NCBI GenBank assembly: GCA_021740025.1
Contig: JAIPAN010000059.1
Location: 1-6,851, forward strand
DNA length: 6,851 nt
Direction of reading: 5' to 3'
DNA from: Sphingobacteriaceae bacterium
GTDB lineage: Bacteria > Bacteroidota > Bacteroidia > Sphingobacteriales > Sphingobacteriaceae
In this document: piece after piece, positions 1 through 6,062 of the stretch
Layout of the letters: each line of letters begins with the position of its first letter
Numbering within the stretch: the stretch's first letter is position 1
Position numbers and translations under genes: made by a program
The notes under the pieces: generated by a model
Told to the model about the DNA's origin: nothing
Seen by the model: only the letters and a program-made list of their open reading frames with translations
Databases searched by the model: none

Positions 1-400
1 TTTTACTATCGAAAAAGGCTTTGCATTCTTCCCAAACAGGAGCTAAATCGGCTTGAAGTTTTAGTTTTTCGGCATCGGTACCCAACACATAGGTTCTACC
101 AAAATCGGCTTCCCATTCGTCAAATATGGGCCCAAAATCGAAAAACAACATGTCGTTTTCCTGAATGAGTAAATTGGGTGGATTTTCGTTATAGGGCAGG
201 AGCGTGTTTTTGCCTGCACGAATAATGCGTTTATGCCAGTATTTTTCTATCCCAAATAAAGAAAAAGCCAGTTCGAAAACTTCTTTATTTAAGTCTTCTT
301 CGCTAATGCCTGCACGTATAAGGCCTTGTTTTTCAATTTCTTGAAATAAGGCTAAAGCTTTTGCCTCGGCGGCAATTAAATTCTTCTTCGCTTGATCCAT
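1..400 (-). CDS. M24-family metallopeptidase (Xaa-Pro aminopeptidase-like), partial at left edge
   Basis: The gene starts at the ATG at 400-398 and stays open to base 1, giving 133 residues of the N-terminal side; the C-terminus lies outside the window. The visible part holds two aspartates 11 residues apart, D88 in 'FFDFGP' and D99 in 'EADFGRT'. This is the spacing and context of the first two metal ligands of the M24 'pita-bread' fold (methionine aminopeptidase, Xaa-Pro dipeptidase and related enzymes). H56 in 'YWHKR' is placed like the conserved upstream histidine of that fold. The later His and Glu ligands would be in the missing part, so catalytic competence cannot be judged. There is no signal peptide, which suggests a cytoplasmic enzyme, presumably a peptidase or a related hydrolase. 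The stop codon of the upstream ABC permease directly abuts this ATG (TAAATG), so translation is probably coupled. The family call is strong; substrate is unknown. Confidence 0.85.
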   Translation of the reverse strand, partial: MDQAKKNLIAAEAKALALFQEIEKQGLIRAGISEEDLNKEVFELAFSLFGIEKYWHKRIIRAGKNTLLPYNENPPNLLIQENDMLFFDFGPIFDEWEADFGRTYVLGTDAEKLKLQADLAPVWEECKAFFDSK

Positions 401-1711
401 TTATTCTTTATAAAACAACCATTTGGCCAGTTCTTTATAGCTTGCTTTTTTGCCGTACATTAAAATACCTACACGGTAAATTTTAGCGGCAATCCAGGTA
501 GTAAGAATAAAACCGCCAATCAATAAAACCATGGAAAGAGCCAATTGCCAATCGGGCACACCAAATGGTAAACGCACCATCATGGCAATGGGAGAGGTGA
601 AGGGGATAATGCTCAGCCAAAAGGAAAGGCTGCTATCCGGATTATTGATTATAAAACTGAATGACATGATGTAGGTAAAGAGCAAGGGCAAGGTAATGGG
701 CAGCATAAATTGCTGCGTTTCCGTTTCGTTATCAACTGCCGAACCTACAGCGGCAAATAAGGCGCTATAAATCATGTATCCACCTAAAAAATACACAAGA
801 AAGCAAGAAAGAATGTAGGTCAGGTTTAGTGTTTTTACGGCATTGATAACCGTTAATGCGGGGTTGTTACTAGCTTCTGCAATGGCTTTGTTTTGTTTGC
901 CTTCTACCAATTCAGTTTTTACGGTGTTTACTTTATCTTTCAGCAAAATTTTACCAGCTGTGCCTACCAAGGTGGTTGATAGCACAATCCACAAAGTAAA
1001 TTGAGTAAGCCCCACCAAGCCAATACCTATAATTTTACCCATCATTAATTGGAATGGTTTTACTGATGAAATAACGACCTCTACAATGCGGCTGGTTTTT
1101 TCTTCGATAACGCCACGCATTACTTGGGCACCATAAATAAATAAAGACATGTAAATGAGAATGGCAGCAGCAAAGCCAATGGCATAAGCTGCACCGGCAC
1201 TGCTATCTTTTTCGCCTTCGGCGGTTAACTCTTTCGAATCTATGCTGATATCGGGTTTAATAGTTGCTAGCGTTTTGGCATCAATACCGGCATCTTTTAA
1301 TTGTTTGTTCCGTAAAATTTCTTCCAATTGCGCATTGATGGTACTCAAGGCAGATAAACCCACTTTCTTTTTCGAATACAATTCAACCTTGCTCTGTTGT
1401 TCTATCTCTTTCGGAATATGCAAAATGAAACCATCTTCGTTGCTGGCCGCTTCTTTTTTAGCCTCGGCAAGGCTTAGTTTACCGGCACTAAAGCTTACGG
1501 TTTCGGTGTTTTTAAATTCCGATGCAAAAATGCCACTATCGTCATACACCCGTACTTCGGTAGCTTTATCTGCTCCATTTACAGATAAATAGGCAATAAG
1601 CGCATACATGCCAATAATGAGGGCAGGTACCAAAAAAGTCATCAATAAAAACGTTTTCTTTTTTACACGGGTAAGGTATTCACGCTGAATAATGAGTAAA
1701 ATTTTGTTCAT
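401..1711 (-). CDS. ABC-2 type exporter permease, NatB/YhaP-like
   Basis: A 436-residue inner-membrane permease, inferred to be the membrane half of an exporter with the ATPase encoded immediately upstream. Topology by eye: one N-terminal membrane helix (about 21-43), a large hydrophilic extracytoplasmic domain (about 45-172), then a cluster of about five or six hydrophobic segments (about 174-195, 222-250, 299-322, 335-357, 364-380 and 388-410). The segment at 201-227, 'VIEEKTSRIVEVVISSVKP', is a hallmark of NatB-like ABC-2 permeases. This architecture and length match the NatB/YhaP group (B. subtilis YhaP is about 420 residues). Family members have been linked to sodium or drug efflux, but the substrate here cannot be read from sequence. 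The ATG at 1711 is 4 nt after the ATPase stop codon, and the downstream M24 peptidase begins directly after its stop, so all three likely form one operon. Confidence 0.9.
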   Translation of the reverse strand: MNKILLIIQREYLTRVKKKTFLLMTFLVPALIIGMYALIAYLSVNGADKATEVRVYDDSGIFASEFKNTETVSFSAGKLSLAEAKKEAASNEDGFILHIPKEIEQQSKVELYSKKKVGLSALSTINAQLEEILRNKQLKDAGIDAKTLATIKPDISIDSKELTAEGEKDSSAGAAYAIGFAAAILIYMSLFIYGAQVMRGVIEEKTSRIVEVVISSVKPFQLMMGKIIGIGLVGLTQFTLWIVLSTTLVGTAGKILLKDKVNTVKTELVEGKQNKAIAEASNNPALTVINAVKTLNLTYILSCFLVYFLGGYMIYSALFAAVGSAVDNETETQQFMLPITLPLLFTYIMSFSFIINNPDSSLSFWLSIIPFTSPIAMMVRLPFGVPDWQLALSMVLLIGGFILTTWIAAKIYRVGILMYGKKASYKELAKWLFYKE

Positions 1712-1715
1712 GGTA

Positions 1716-2603
1716 TTAACTGCTTACTTTTTGAATAAAAATGTCGTTTATGCTCGGTATTTCTTCGCTTAATTTCTCAATTTGGATGTGCGGCAATACA
1801 TAGCTCAATACATCATTAGGCGTTTTACCTTCGGCTATTTTAATCTGAATTTCTTGTGGATTTTGAGTAGAAACGATGTTGAATAAACCGGCTTTTTCGG
1901 CAGGAAATTGCCCCGAATACGCAATGTTGAAGGTATTGTTGCGGTAGCTGTTTTTAATATCGCTAACCTTGCCATCTAAAATTTTATGCGATTTGTTTAT
2001 TAAGGCAATGCTATCGCACAATTGCTCTACCGATTCCATGCGGTGGGTAGAGAAAATTATAGTGGCACCTTTTTGGTTCAATTCTAAAATTTCTTTGGTA
2101 ATTAATTCCGCATTTACTGGGTCGAAACCCGAAAAAGGTTCATCTAAAATGATCAGCTCCGGTTCGTGCAATACGGTGGCCACAAACTGCACTTTTTGTT
2201 GCATGCCTTTACTTAAATCTTCCACTTTTTTGTTCCACCAGCCTTGCATGTCCATTTTTTCGAACCAATATTTGATGCGCTTGGTGGCCTCGGCTCTAGA
2301 AAGTCCCTTGAGCTGGGCTAGGTATAAGGCCTGTTCGCCAATTTCCATTTTTTTATACAGGCCTCGTTCTTCGGGTAGGTAGCCAATTTTGGCAATGTGC
2401 TTGGGGTTTAGCTTTTCGCCGTTAAAAAATACGTCGCCACTATCGGGTGCGGTAATTTGGTTAATAATGCGAATAAGAGAGGTTTTCCCAGCACCATTTG
2501 GACCTAATAGCCCAAAGATGCTACCCTTTTCAATATCCATGCTCACATCATCGAGGGCACGGTGTTGGGCATATTGTTTTACAATGTGTTGGATGCGTAA
2601 CAT
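1716..2603 (-). CDS. ABC exporter ATP-binding protein, NatA/YhaQ-like
   Basis: A 295-residue cytoplasmic ATPase that would power the ABC-2 permease encoded 4 nt downstream. Motifs: Walker A 'GPNGAGKT' at 34-41, ABC signature 'LSKGMQQK' at 130-137, Walker B 'LIILDEP' at 150-156 with the catalytic glutamate at 155, D-loop 'SGFD', and the switch histidine H187 in 'FSTHRME'. In the Q-loop region it reads 'GYLPEERGLY' (74-83), with glutamate instead of the usual glutamine; this is the normal form in the YhaQ-like group as I know it, not a defect. Residues after about 215 form the extra C-terminal domain typical of this group (DUF4162-like). It is the first gene of the minus-strand operon, starting at the ATG at 2603. 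The start is preceded by A/T-rich sequence without a clear Shine-Dalgarno site, which is common in Bacteroidetes. Substrate unknown. Confidence 0.92.
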   Translation of the reverse strand: MLRIQHIVKQYAQHRALDDVSMDIEKGSIFGLLGPNGAGKTSLIRIINQITAPDSGDVFFNGEKLNPKHIAKIGYLPEERGLYKKMEIGEQALYLAQLKGLSRAEATKRIKYWFEKMDMQGWWNKKVEDLSKGMQQKVQFVATVLHEPELIILDEPFSGFDPVNAELITKEILELNQKGATIIFSTHRMESVEQLCDSIALINKSHKILDGKVSDIKNSYRNNTFNIAYSGQFPAEKAGLFNIVSTQNPQEIQIKIAEGKTPNDVLSYVLPHIQIEKLSEEIPSINDIFIQKVSS

Positions 2604-2705
2604 GCTTTGCTAATTTTTAATTAGATGTATGAACGGAATTTAAGTTACAAAAAATACGATACTTCTCGGCTTTTCGTTCTAGTGGGTGTTAACTAATCTG
2701 ATTCC
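2604..2705. promoter_or_regulatory. Divergent intergenic region between ABC exporter operon and lipoprotein gene
   Basis: These 102 bp must hold the promoters of two divergently transcribed units. The nearest approach to a Bacteroidetes -7 box (TAnnTTTG) on the minus strand is TATTTTTTG at 2656-2648, which is one base too long, about 45 nt upstream of the ATPase start. On the plus strand I see no good match. Neither start codon has a Shine-Dalgarno sequence. The regulatory role is inferred from gene arrangement; no promoter is firmly located. Confidence 0.4.
2610..2624. repeat. Perfect 6-bp inverted repeat in leader of ABC ATPase gene
   Basis: CTAATT-TTT-AATTAG is a perfect dyad with 6-bp arms and a 3-nt spacer. 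It sits 6 nt upstream of the ABC ATPase start codon, in the likely 5' leader of that mRNA. It could be an operator or a weak hairpin close to the ribosome-binding region. Because it is short and entirely A/T-rich apart from the end bases, chance occurrence is quite possible. Confidence 0.35.
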
Positions 2706-3374
2706 ATGAAAAATCTAAAACTCACCCTATCTCTTTTTTTACTCTGCTTGGTTTTTGCCACCTGTAAAAAAGACAAGGGCATGCCTACCGTTACCGATGT
2801 AGACGGCAATGTGTACCACACCGTAAAAATTGGTACCCAAACTTGGATGGTAGAAAACCTGAAAACTACCCATTACCGCAATGGTGATGCCATACCTAAC
2901 GAAAAAAATGGGCAAAATTGGGCTAATTTGGCTACAGGTGCCTATGTCGACTACGATAATGTGCCGGCAAACGGTGAAGTGTATGGGCATTTGTACAATT
3001 GGTTTGCGGCTACCGATGCCCGAAATATTGCCCCTCAGGGTTGGCATGTACCTAGCAAAGCCGAGTACGCCACCCTTGTGGATTATTTAGGTGGAGAGGC
3101 TGTAGCTGGTATAAAATTGAAAGAAAAAGGCACCCAGCATTGGTTAAGCCCCAATATTGGTAGCAATAGCAGTGGTTTCACAGCGCTCCCTTCTGGTTAC
3201 TACTCAACAAATGGTAATTTTTATTCTTTAGGTAGTGGTTTCGTTGTTTGGACAACTACTTTGGAAGATTTGACGTTTGCTAGGGAGTATCAAATGTTTA
3301 ATAGCGGCGACTCTTTTTATGATGATATTTTGGATAAGAATACTGGTGTTGCTATTCGTTGTATAAAAGATTAA
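2706..3374 (+). CDS. Lipoprotein with FISUMP (Fibrobacter succinogenes major paralogous) domain
   Basis: A 222-residue secreted lipoprotein. The N-terminus has a short basic stretch, a hydrophobic core (about 6-18) and a loose lipobox ending at C20 ('VFATC'), followed by 'KKDKG'; Bacteroidetes lipoproteins often have a charged segment like this after the cysteine. Residues about 31-221 form one FISUMP domain (TIGR02145 type): 'DVDGNVYHTVKIGTQTWMVE' (31-50), 'NLKTTHYRNGDAIPN', 'YGHLYNWFAA' (93-102), 'GWHVPSKAEY' (112-121), 'SGFTALPSGYY' and the closing 'AIRCIKD' (216-222). The domain's biochemical role is not established; members are envelope or surface proteins that often occur as many paralogues. 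It is the only plus-strand gene here, flanked by its own intergenic region and a terminator, so it is likely transcribed alone. The ATG at 2706 is chosen because it directly begins the signal peptide. C14 is a less suitable lipidation site because a leucine precedes it. Confidence 0.9.
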   Translation: MKNLKLTLSLFLLCLVFATCKKDKGMPTVTDVDGNVYHTVKIGTQTWMVENLKTTHYRNGDAIPNEKNGQNWANLATGAYVDYDNVPANGEVYGHLYNWFAATDARNIAPQGWHVPSKAEYATLVDYLGGEAVAGIKLKEKGTQHWLSPNIGSNSSGFTALPSGYYSTNGNFYSLGSGFVVWTTTLEDLTFAREYQMFNSGDSFYDDILDKNTGVAIRCIKD

Positions 3375-3376
3375 AC

Positions 3377-3405
3377 AAAAAAGCCCCCGAATTCGGGGCT
3401 TTTTT
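3377..3405. terminator. Bidirectional intrinsic terminator shared by lipoprotein gene and dnaJ
   Basis: An 11-bp perfect stem pairs 3377-3387 (AAAAAAGCCCC) with 3395-3405 (GGGGCTTTTTT) around the 7-nt loop CGAATTC. Five G:C pairs form the upper stem. A run of seven T follows on the plus strand and a run of six on the minus strand, so the hairpin can stop transcription in both directions. It lies 2 nt after the lipoprotein stop codon. The dnaJ stop codon (complement of 3405-3407) overlaps the A/T-tract edge, so almost no 3' untranslated sequence separates dnaJ from its terminator. Confidence 0.92.
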
Positions 3406-4565
3406 TAACCAAAATATTCTTTCATCCGTTCAAAGAAACTTTTTTCGCCTTTGCCCGGTTGGGGTTTAAAATTGGGCGATGCCTGTAGTTTTTCTACCAG
3501 CTCTCGTTCTTCTTTAGATAGGGCTTTCGGTGTCCAAATGTTTACATAAATTAATTCGTCGCCACGGTGGTACGAGTTTACTTCGGGTATACCTTTTCCT
3601 TTTAAGCGCAATATTTTTCCGGCTTGGGTACCGGCATCAATTTTTAGTTTGGCCTTGCCATCAATGGTGGGTACTTCTACGCTGGCGCCCAAGGCGGCAT
3701 CGGCAAAACTGATATATAAATCGTAAATAATATTAAAGCCGTCACGTTTCAACGTTTCGTGCTCAATTTCTTCAATCAAAATAATTAAGTCGCCGGGTAC
3801 GCCACCACGTGGGGCTGCATTGCCTTTGCCACTCATAGACAGTTGCATGCCTTCGCTTACGCCTGCCGGAATTTGAATACTAATGGTTTCTTCGCCACGG
3901 CTCAACCCTTCTCCATGGCAGGTGCCGCATTTGGCTGTAATTTCAGAACCTTCGCCATTGCAAGTAGGGCAGGTGCTGGTGGTTTGCATTTGGCCCAAAA
4001 TGGTATTGGTTACTCGGCGTACGGCGCCGCTACCGCCACAGGTACGGCAGGTGCTTACCGACGATTTGTCTTTTGCCCCCGAGCCGCTACAGCTTTGGCA
4101 AACTACCTGTTTGTTTACTTTTATTTTTTTCTCAACGCCTTTAGCAATTTCTTCGAGGGTGAGTTTTACTTTAATGCGCAGGTTGCTGCCACGGGCCACA
4201 CGGCGTCCGCCACGTGTAGATTGCCCACCGCCAAAAAAACTATCGAATGGGCTACCGCCACCACCACCGAAAATATCGCCAAATTGGCTAAAAATATCTT
4301 CCATGTTCATGTGGCCGGCGCCACCGCCAAAGCCACCTTGTCCGGCTCCGGCATGTCCAAATTGGTCGTAACGTTGTTTTTTCTCCGTGTTGCTCAATAC
4401 CTCGTAGGCCTCGGCAGCTTCCTTAAATTTATCTTCGGCAGCTTTATCGTCGGGGTTTTTATCCGGATGGTATTTAATGGCTAGCTTGCGGTAGGCCTTT
4501 TTAATTTCATCGGCCGAAGCGCTTTTGCTTACACCGAGTACGTCGTAATAATCTCTTTTAGCCAT
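3405..4565 (-). CDS. dnaJ: Molecular chaperone DnaJ (Hsp40, type I)
   Basis: A full-length 386-residue co-chaperone that delivers unfolded proteins to DnaK and stimulates its ATPase in the cytoplasm. Domains in order: J domain (about 4-70) with the essential HPD at 33-35; a Gly/Phe-rich linker (about 74-120) with '[14 protein letters not shown]'; a zinc-finger region with all four CxxCxGxG repeats, 'CQSCSGSG' (156), 'CRTCGGSG' (173), 'CPTCNGEG' (199) and 'CGTCHGEG' (213), so both zinc sites are complete; then the C-terminal substrate-binding beta domains, with '[15 protein letters not shown]' and a tail ending '[10 protein letters not shown]'. No residue known to be essential is missing. It begins 4 nt after the grpE stop codon and will be translated from the grpE-dnaJ mRNA. 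Transcription should end at the hairpin overlapping its stop codon. dnaK is not in the window. Confidence 0.98.
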   Translation of the reverse strand: MAKRDYYDVLGVSKSASADEIKKAYRKLAIKYHPDKNPDDKAAEDKFKEAAEAYEVLSNTEKKQRYDQFGHAGAGQGGFGGGAGHMNMEDIFSQFGDIFGGGGGSPFDSFFGGGQSTRGGRRVARGSNLRIKVKLTLEEIAKGVEKKIKVNKQVVCQSCSGSGAKDKSSVSTCRTCGGSGAVRRVTNTILGQMQTTSTCPTCNGEGSEITAKCGTCHGEGLSRGEETISIQIPAGVSEGMQLSMSGKGNAAPRGGVPGDLIILIEEIEHETLKRDGFNIIYDLYISFADAALGASVEVPTIDGKAKLKIDAGTQAGKILRLKGKGIPEVNSYHRGDELIYVNIWTPKALSKEERELVEKLQASPNFKPQPGKGEKSFFERMKEYFG

Positions 4566-4569
4566 ACGC

Positions 4570-5061
4570 TTATTGTCCTACAACTACTTTAGCAAAACGG
4601 ATTACTTTATCATTTAAGTAATAGCCTTTTTCTAGTTGATCTACTATTTTACCTTTCAATGCATCACTTGGGGCAGGTATATTGGTAATGGCCTCGTGAA
4701 TATCGGCATCAAAAACCTGCCCTTGGGTATCCATTTCTTTAAGCCCCAATTGGCTTAGGGTATTTTTTAATTTATGCTGAACCAAGGCAACGCCCTCTTT
4801 TATTGGGGCTACTTCGGTGGCTTGTTCCATCGATTTAAGTCCACGCTCAAAATCGTCTAATACAGGTAGCAGCGAAATAATGACTTCTTTGCCTGCTGTT
4901 TGCAACAATTCTATACGCTCTTTACTGGTGCGGCGTTTAAAATTATCAAATTCAGCATAAAGGCGGAGGTATTTATCGTTTGCTTCGCTTACTTGTGCTT
5001 GTAGTGCTACTAGCGGATCAATTGCTTTTTCTGCTTTGCTACTTTTTTTTGTTTTAGACAT
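4570..5061 (-). CDS. grpE: Nucleotide exchange factor GrpE
   Basis: A 163-residue cytoplasmic protein that releases ADP from DnaK and so completes the DnaK-DnaJ-GrpE folding cycle. It has a lysine-rich N-terminus, a long amphipathic helix that would form the dimeric coiled coil (about 16-60, including '[18 protein letters not shown]'), the conserved '[12 protein letters not shown]' (64-75), and the C-terminal beta-wing signature '[19 protein letters not shown]' (141-159). Length is normal for Bacteroidetes. The ATG at 5061 is supported by a purine-rich AAAAGGAAA sequence about 8-16 nt upstream, one of the better ribosome-binding sites in this window. It is followed 4 nt later by dnaJ. Regulation is probably through the sigma-54-like element and dyads in the 102 bp upstream; no CIRCE (HrcA) operator is visible. 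Confidence 0.97.
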   Translation of the reverse strand: MSKTKKSSKAEKAIDPLVALQAQVSEANDKYLRLYAEFDNFKRRTSKERIELLQTAGKEVIISLLPVLDDFERGLKSMEQATEVAPIKEGVALVQHKLKNTLSQLGLKEMDTQGQVFDADIHEAITNIPAPSDALKGKIVDQLEKGYYLNDKVIRFAKVVVGQ

Positions 5062-5088
5062 GTTTCAATTTCCTTTTTCTTTTCCATA

Positions 5089-5104
5089 CCAAAATTGTTG
5101 CCAA
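5089..5104 (-). promoter_or_regulatory. Candidate -24/-12 (sigma-54-type) promoter of grpE-dnaJ
   Basis: Read on the minus strand, TTGGCAACAATTTTGG resembles the sigma-54 consensus TTGGCAC-N5-TTGC. The -24 part matches TTGGCA exactly and lacks only the following C; the -12 part is TTGG instead of TTGC. The two conserved dinucleotides are separated by exactly 10 bp, as sigma-54 requires. The start of transcription would fall near 5077, giving a 16-nt leader, AAAAGGAAATTGAAAC, that contains the ribosome-binding site. The mismatch at the -12 C is a real weakness. CAATTTTG inside the same stretch is a 7/8 match to a primary-sigma TAnnTTTG box and is the main alternative. Confidence 0.5.
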
Positions 5105-5114
5105 AGTCATTTTC

Positions 5115-5129
5115 CCGACAAGCTGTCAG
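5115..5129. promoter_or_regulatory. Promoter-proximal dyad upstream of grpE, candidate activator or operator site
   Basis: CCGACA-AGC-TGTCAG is an inverted repeat with 6-bp arms and one mismatch (inner four pairs GACA/TGTC perfect). Its centre at 5122 lies about 45 bp upstream of the inferred grpE transcription start and about 20 bp upstream of the -24 element. It shares the CCGACAA/TTGTCGG half-site with the second dyad farther upstream. A binding site for a heat-shock regulator is the simplest reading, but the regulator is not known. Confidence 0.5.
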
Positions 5130-5148
5130 TGATTTTCAGTGGTGTTAC

Positions 5149-5160
5149 ACAAATTGTCGG
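5149..5160. promoter_or_regulatory. Distal dyad with TTGTCGG half-site upstream of grpE
   Basis: ACAA-A-TTGT (5149-5157) is palindromic and extends into TTGTCGG (5154-5160). That 7-mer is the exact inverse of CCGACAA at 5115-5121, so the two sites also frame a larger inverted repeat from 5115 to 5160. Its centre at 5153 is 31 bp from the centre of the proximal dyad, close to three helical turns, which would place two bound dimers on the same DNA face. It ends 3 bp from the ftsE stop codon. No T-run follows on the minus strand, so a terminator for the ftsE transcript is unlikely. Confidence 0.42.
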
Positions 5161-5163
5161 CTT

Positions 5164-5844
5164 TTAAATGCTGGCTTTTTCTTGTACTTGTCCGTTATCG
5201 CAGTTAAGTATGCGTGCCGGGTGGGTGCGTATAATGTGGTAATCGTGTGTGGCCAAAACCACAGCCGTACCGGTTTGGCTAATTTGGTGTAGTAATTGGG
5301 CAATTTCTTCCGAAGTTTCCGGATCGAGATGGCCGGTAGGTTCATCGGCTAAAATTACTTCTGGGTTGTTTAATAAAGCACGAGCTATAACTACACGTTG
5401 CTGTTCTCCACCCGATAATTCGTGGGGCATTTTAGCAATTTTTGAGCGTAAACCCACTTTATCCAATACTTCGCGAATGCGTGCCGAACTTTCTATTTCG
5501 TTAGTCCAGCCGGTGGCACGTAGTACAAATTCTAGGTTTTTTTCTACGCTGCGATCGTTAAGTAATTGAAAATCTTGAAATACGATGCCAATTTTTCTAC
5601 GCAAAAAAGGCACTTCAATGGTAGTTAATTTCTTTAAATCGTAGCCAGCCACTACACCTTCGCCGGTTTTTATATGCAAATCGCCGTACAATACTTTTAA
5701 TAAACTACTTTTTCCCGAACCGGTTTGGCCAATGAGGTATACCAATTCGCTTTTGTTTACCTCGAAATTTACTCGAGAAAGCACCAATTGGTTTTGTTGA
5801 AAAATATCTACGTTAGTAAGTCTGATAACGGCGTTTGCAAACAT
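5164..5844 (-). CDS. ftsE: FtsE-like cell-division ABC ATPase
   Basis: A 226-residue ATPase of the FtsE/LolD/MacB class. Motifs: Walker A 'GQTGSGKS' (39-46), Q-loop glutamine Q90 in '[10 protein letters not shown]', signature 'LSGGEQQR' (143-150), Walker B '[12 protein letters not shown]' (163-174), and switch histidine H200 in 'LATHDYHII'. FtsE with its membrane partner FtsX controls peptidoglycan hydrolases at the division site. The '[14 protein letters not shown]' and '[10 protein letters not shown]' forms and the length favour FtsE over the related LolD lipoprotein-release ATPase, but those two are hard to separate by eye. ftsX is not adjacent; in Bacteroidetes it is commonly elsewhere in the chromosome, to my knowledge. 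The ATG at 5844 follows the upstream small gene's stop by 1 nt (TAATATG), implying translational coupling. Confidence 0.85.
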   Translation of the reverse strand: MFANAVIRLTNVDIFQQNQLVLSRVNFEVNKSELVYLIGQTGSGKSSLLKVLYGDLHIKTGEGVVAGYDLKKLTTIEVPFLRRKIGIVFQDFQLLNDRSVEKNLEFVLRATGWTNEIESSARIREVLDKVGLRSKIAKMPHELSGGEQQRVVIARALLNNPEVILADEPTGHLDPETSEEIAQLLHQISQTGTAVVLATHDYHIIRTHPARILNCDNGQVQEKASI

Positions 5845-5845
5845 A

Positions 5846-6049
5846 TTAAAGCTCTAATTTTAAGATTTGTCCGAAGGGGGTTTCGTTTACTTTTTTCATG
5901 ATGTATTCTGCTTGGTCGGCTAGCCCAATTTTTTCCAAGGATTTTTCAGGTCGATCTACCCGAAAATACGCCAATAGCGTAAATGAATCGTCTCTCAACT
6001 GCACATAGTCGGGTATTTTAGCTACACCTTTTACTTTAATTAAATACAT
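5846..6049 (-). CDS. Small conserved-looking protein of unknown function between acyl-CoA reductase and ftsE
   Basis: A 67-residue protein beginning 'MYLIKVKGVAKIPDYVQLRD' and continuing with 'DSFTLLAYFRVDRPEKSLEK' (21-40), a likely helix (about 44-56) and 'FGQILKLEL' at the end. It has no signal peptide, membrane segment, cysteine or metal motif, so it is probably cytoplasmic. The pattern of alternating hydrophobic and charged residues suggests a small alpha/beta fold. I recall similar short proteins in Bacteroidetes but no verified function; some carry a doubtful enzyme name that a protein this short could not justify. Start choice: an in-frame GTG at 6073 would add 8 residues and overlap the upstream gene by 11 nt. 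I prefer the ATG at 6049, which lies 13 nt after the upstream stop with GAAAGG directly before it. Its stop is 1 nt before ftsE, so it is co-transcribed with ftsE. Confidence 0.75.
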   Translation of the reverse strand: MYLIKVKGVAKIPDYVQLRDDSFTLLAYFRVDRPEKSLEKIGLADQAEYIMKKVNETPFGQILKLEL

Positions 6050-6062
6050 CCTTTCAAAGGTA

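Noticed and set aside
74..80. Q-loop position of the NatA-like ATPase carrying glutamate instead of glutamine, considered as a defect
   Set aside because: The coordinates given are residue numbers in the protein encoded at 1716-2603. 'GYLPEERGLY' is the ordinary form in the YhaQ-like group, and all other ATPase motifs are intact.
2739..3047. A 102-residue minus-strand frame antisense to the lipoprotein gene
   Set aside because: The plus-strand product has a signal peptide and complete FISUMP domain; the antisense translation has no family features.
3843..4484. A 213-residue open frame on the plus strand antisense to dnaJ, and another of 162 residues at 3883-4371
   Set aside because: Both lie entirely opposite the zinc-finger and Gly/Phe-rich region of an unmistakable dnaJ. 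Their low-complexity translations (Ala/Thr-rich and Pro-rich) are what the reverse of such codons gives, and neither shows a recognisable domain.
5115..5160. Rho-independent terminator after ftsE
   Set aside because: The CCGACAA/TTGTCGG arms are far apart and no T-run follows on the minus strand, so an intrinsic terminator is not supported.
5062..5163. CIRCE operator (HrcA site) in front of grpE
   Set aside because: No TTAGCACTC-N9-GAGTGCTAA-like repeat is present; the dyads seen have a different core (GACA/TGTC).
5145..5345. A 66-residue minus-strand frame overlapping the end of ftsE
   Set aside because: It is an alternative reading frame within clear ftsE coding sequence (signature and Walker B region lie over or beside it), with no ribosome-binding site or recognisable domain.
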